Shown piece by piece: positions 63,587 to 64,000 of a stretch of DNA of 64,000 nucleotides; within the stretch, counting starts at the first letter, position 1, and the number at the start of each line of letters is the position of its first letter. A program made the translations under genes and the position numbers. Under the pieces are notes generated by a model, which was not told the origin of the DNA, did no database searches, and worked only from the letters and a program-made list of their open reading frames with translations. The stretch comes from Methanolapillus ohkumae. GTDB taxonomy: Archaea; Halobacteriota; Methanosarcinia; Methanosarcinales; Methanosarcinaceae. Location of the stretch: contig NZ_CP131061.1 of the NCBI RefSeq assembly GCF_032594355.1, positions 1,612,001 through 1,676,000 on the forward strand, given 5' to 3'.

Positions 63587-64000
63587 TCAATGATTTACAA
63601 AACGAATAAAATATTTATTTTCAAACAAAGGTTTAAAAAAACCAAAAAATGAATGATAACGACTTTCCTTGAGTTGATATTTATCATCCGTCCCCATGAC
63701 AATATTGAGACAGCCGTTTACAAAAACAATCGGAACATCCTCGATTCCTTCTTCAATTGCATATTTTTCAATGACTTGTTTCATATTTTCGATGTCTTGA
63801 GATGTTTTTAAATCCGCTACATTCGGATTTAAATAAACCATAAGAAAGCCATTGATGCCGGCCGAATAACCGCAAATCGGACCACCATTTACAGCCAGAT
63901 ATTTTTCAAATGCTTGATCTTGCTGAATGGATCTTGAGATTCTTTGTAAGGAAAGACCCCAATCATAAGCGTCTTCTCCGGTTTTGAGCGGAACGGTTCC
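63587..64000 (-). CDS. Partial gene cut by window end, unknown
   Basis: The frame is open to the window edge and lacks its start; at least 137 residues are visible. Recognisable pieces are WGLSLQRISRSIQQDQAFEK, GGPICGYSAGINGFLMVYLN, VIEKYAIEEGIEDVPIVFVN and the end FFGFFKPLFENKYFIRFVNH. The protein appears soluble. I do not recognise the family. It lies upstream of leader copy 4 on the same strand, with about 120 bases between its stop and the leader, so it is probably a separate transcript. Partner of nothing obvious. Confidence 0.6.
   Translation of the reverse strand, partial: GTVPLKTGEDAYDWGLSLQRISRSIQQDQAFEKYLAVNGGPICGYSAGINGFLMVYLNPNVADLKTSQDIENMKQVIEKYAIEEGIEDVPIVFVNGCLNIVMGTDDKYQLKESRYHSFFGFFKPLFENKYFIRFVNH

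Noticed and set aside
63399..63590. 63-codon frame overlapping leader copy 4
   Set aside because: It lies within the conserved leader, shares no similarity with other proteins here and has no ribosome site.

Overview
The window comes from a methane-producing archaeon. It encodes the methyl-coenzyme M reductase activation cluster (atwA with methanogenesis marker proteins 3, 5, 6, 7, 15 and 17), a complete nine-gene A1A0-type ATPase operon (ahaHIKECFABD), archaeal eIF5A, ThiC, PurP, a lipid UbiA prenyltransferase and an intron-containing tRNA-Tyr with a C1-G72 pair. The ahaHIKECFABD order points to Methanosarcinales. The very AT-rich gaps, many secreted proteins, and absence of TAG among the stop codons I checked would fit a host-associated, pyrrolysine-using lineage such as Methanimicrococcus; the genus is inference.

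Layout. 0-5.2 kb: purP, a cardiolipin-synthase-like phospholipase D, a coiled-coil membrane protein and a presenilin-type protease. 5.2-7.1 kb: a secreted metalloprotease and a membrane protein behind a structured leader. 7.3-15.7 kb: eIF5A, then the mmp/atwA operon on the minus strand. 16.3-28.1 kb: HAD phosphatase, thiC, tRNA-Asp, tRNA-Tyr, argS, two AI-2E-type permeases, a CrtI-like oxidoreductase and purC. 28.2-36.2 kb: an accessory block of tiny membrane proteins, secreted proteins, two genes with in-frame TAG, two more structured leaders and a broken 3' copy of ahaD. 36.4-44.8 kb: the aha operon. 45.2-52.3 kb: a second accessory block with three pairs of secreted protein plus four-helix membrane protein. 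52.7-61.7 kb: a COG1325-type protein, a P-loop kinase, a sensor kinase with its DUF1724 regulator, iorBA, the UbiA prenyltransferase and nadA. 61.8-64 kb: another leader with a metalloprotease operon, then a gene cut by the window end.

The most interesting signal is a two-hairpin RNA leader that occurs four times, always in the same orientation, directly upstream of genes for exported proteins (6912, 33891, 35980 and 63304, minus strand). Its stems keep pairing while the sequence changes. A CTCC-containing strand beside the second hairpin can pair with the Shine-Dalgarno of the gene, as expected for a translational switch. Most of these operons then encode a small membrane protein, and the leader-less pairs at 45-52 kb have the same exported-plus-membrane layout. 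I read these as a family of secreted effector/membrane partner modules; the function is unknown.

Two other patterns run through the window. A GC-rich element of about 26 bp (sense form GCGGCAnCTCGCGCGCGTTA) sits downstream of at least seven genes. Most intergenic gaps carry a private tandem repeat of 15-52 bp, some of which run into coding sequence.
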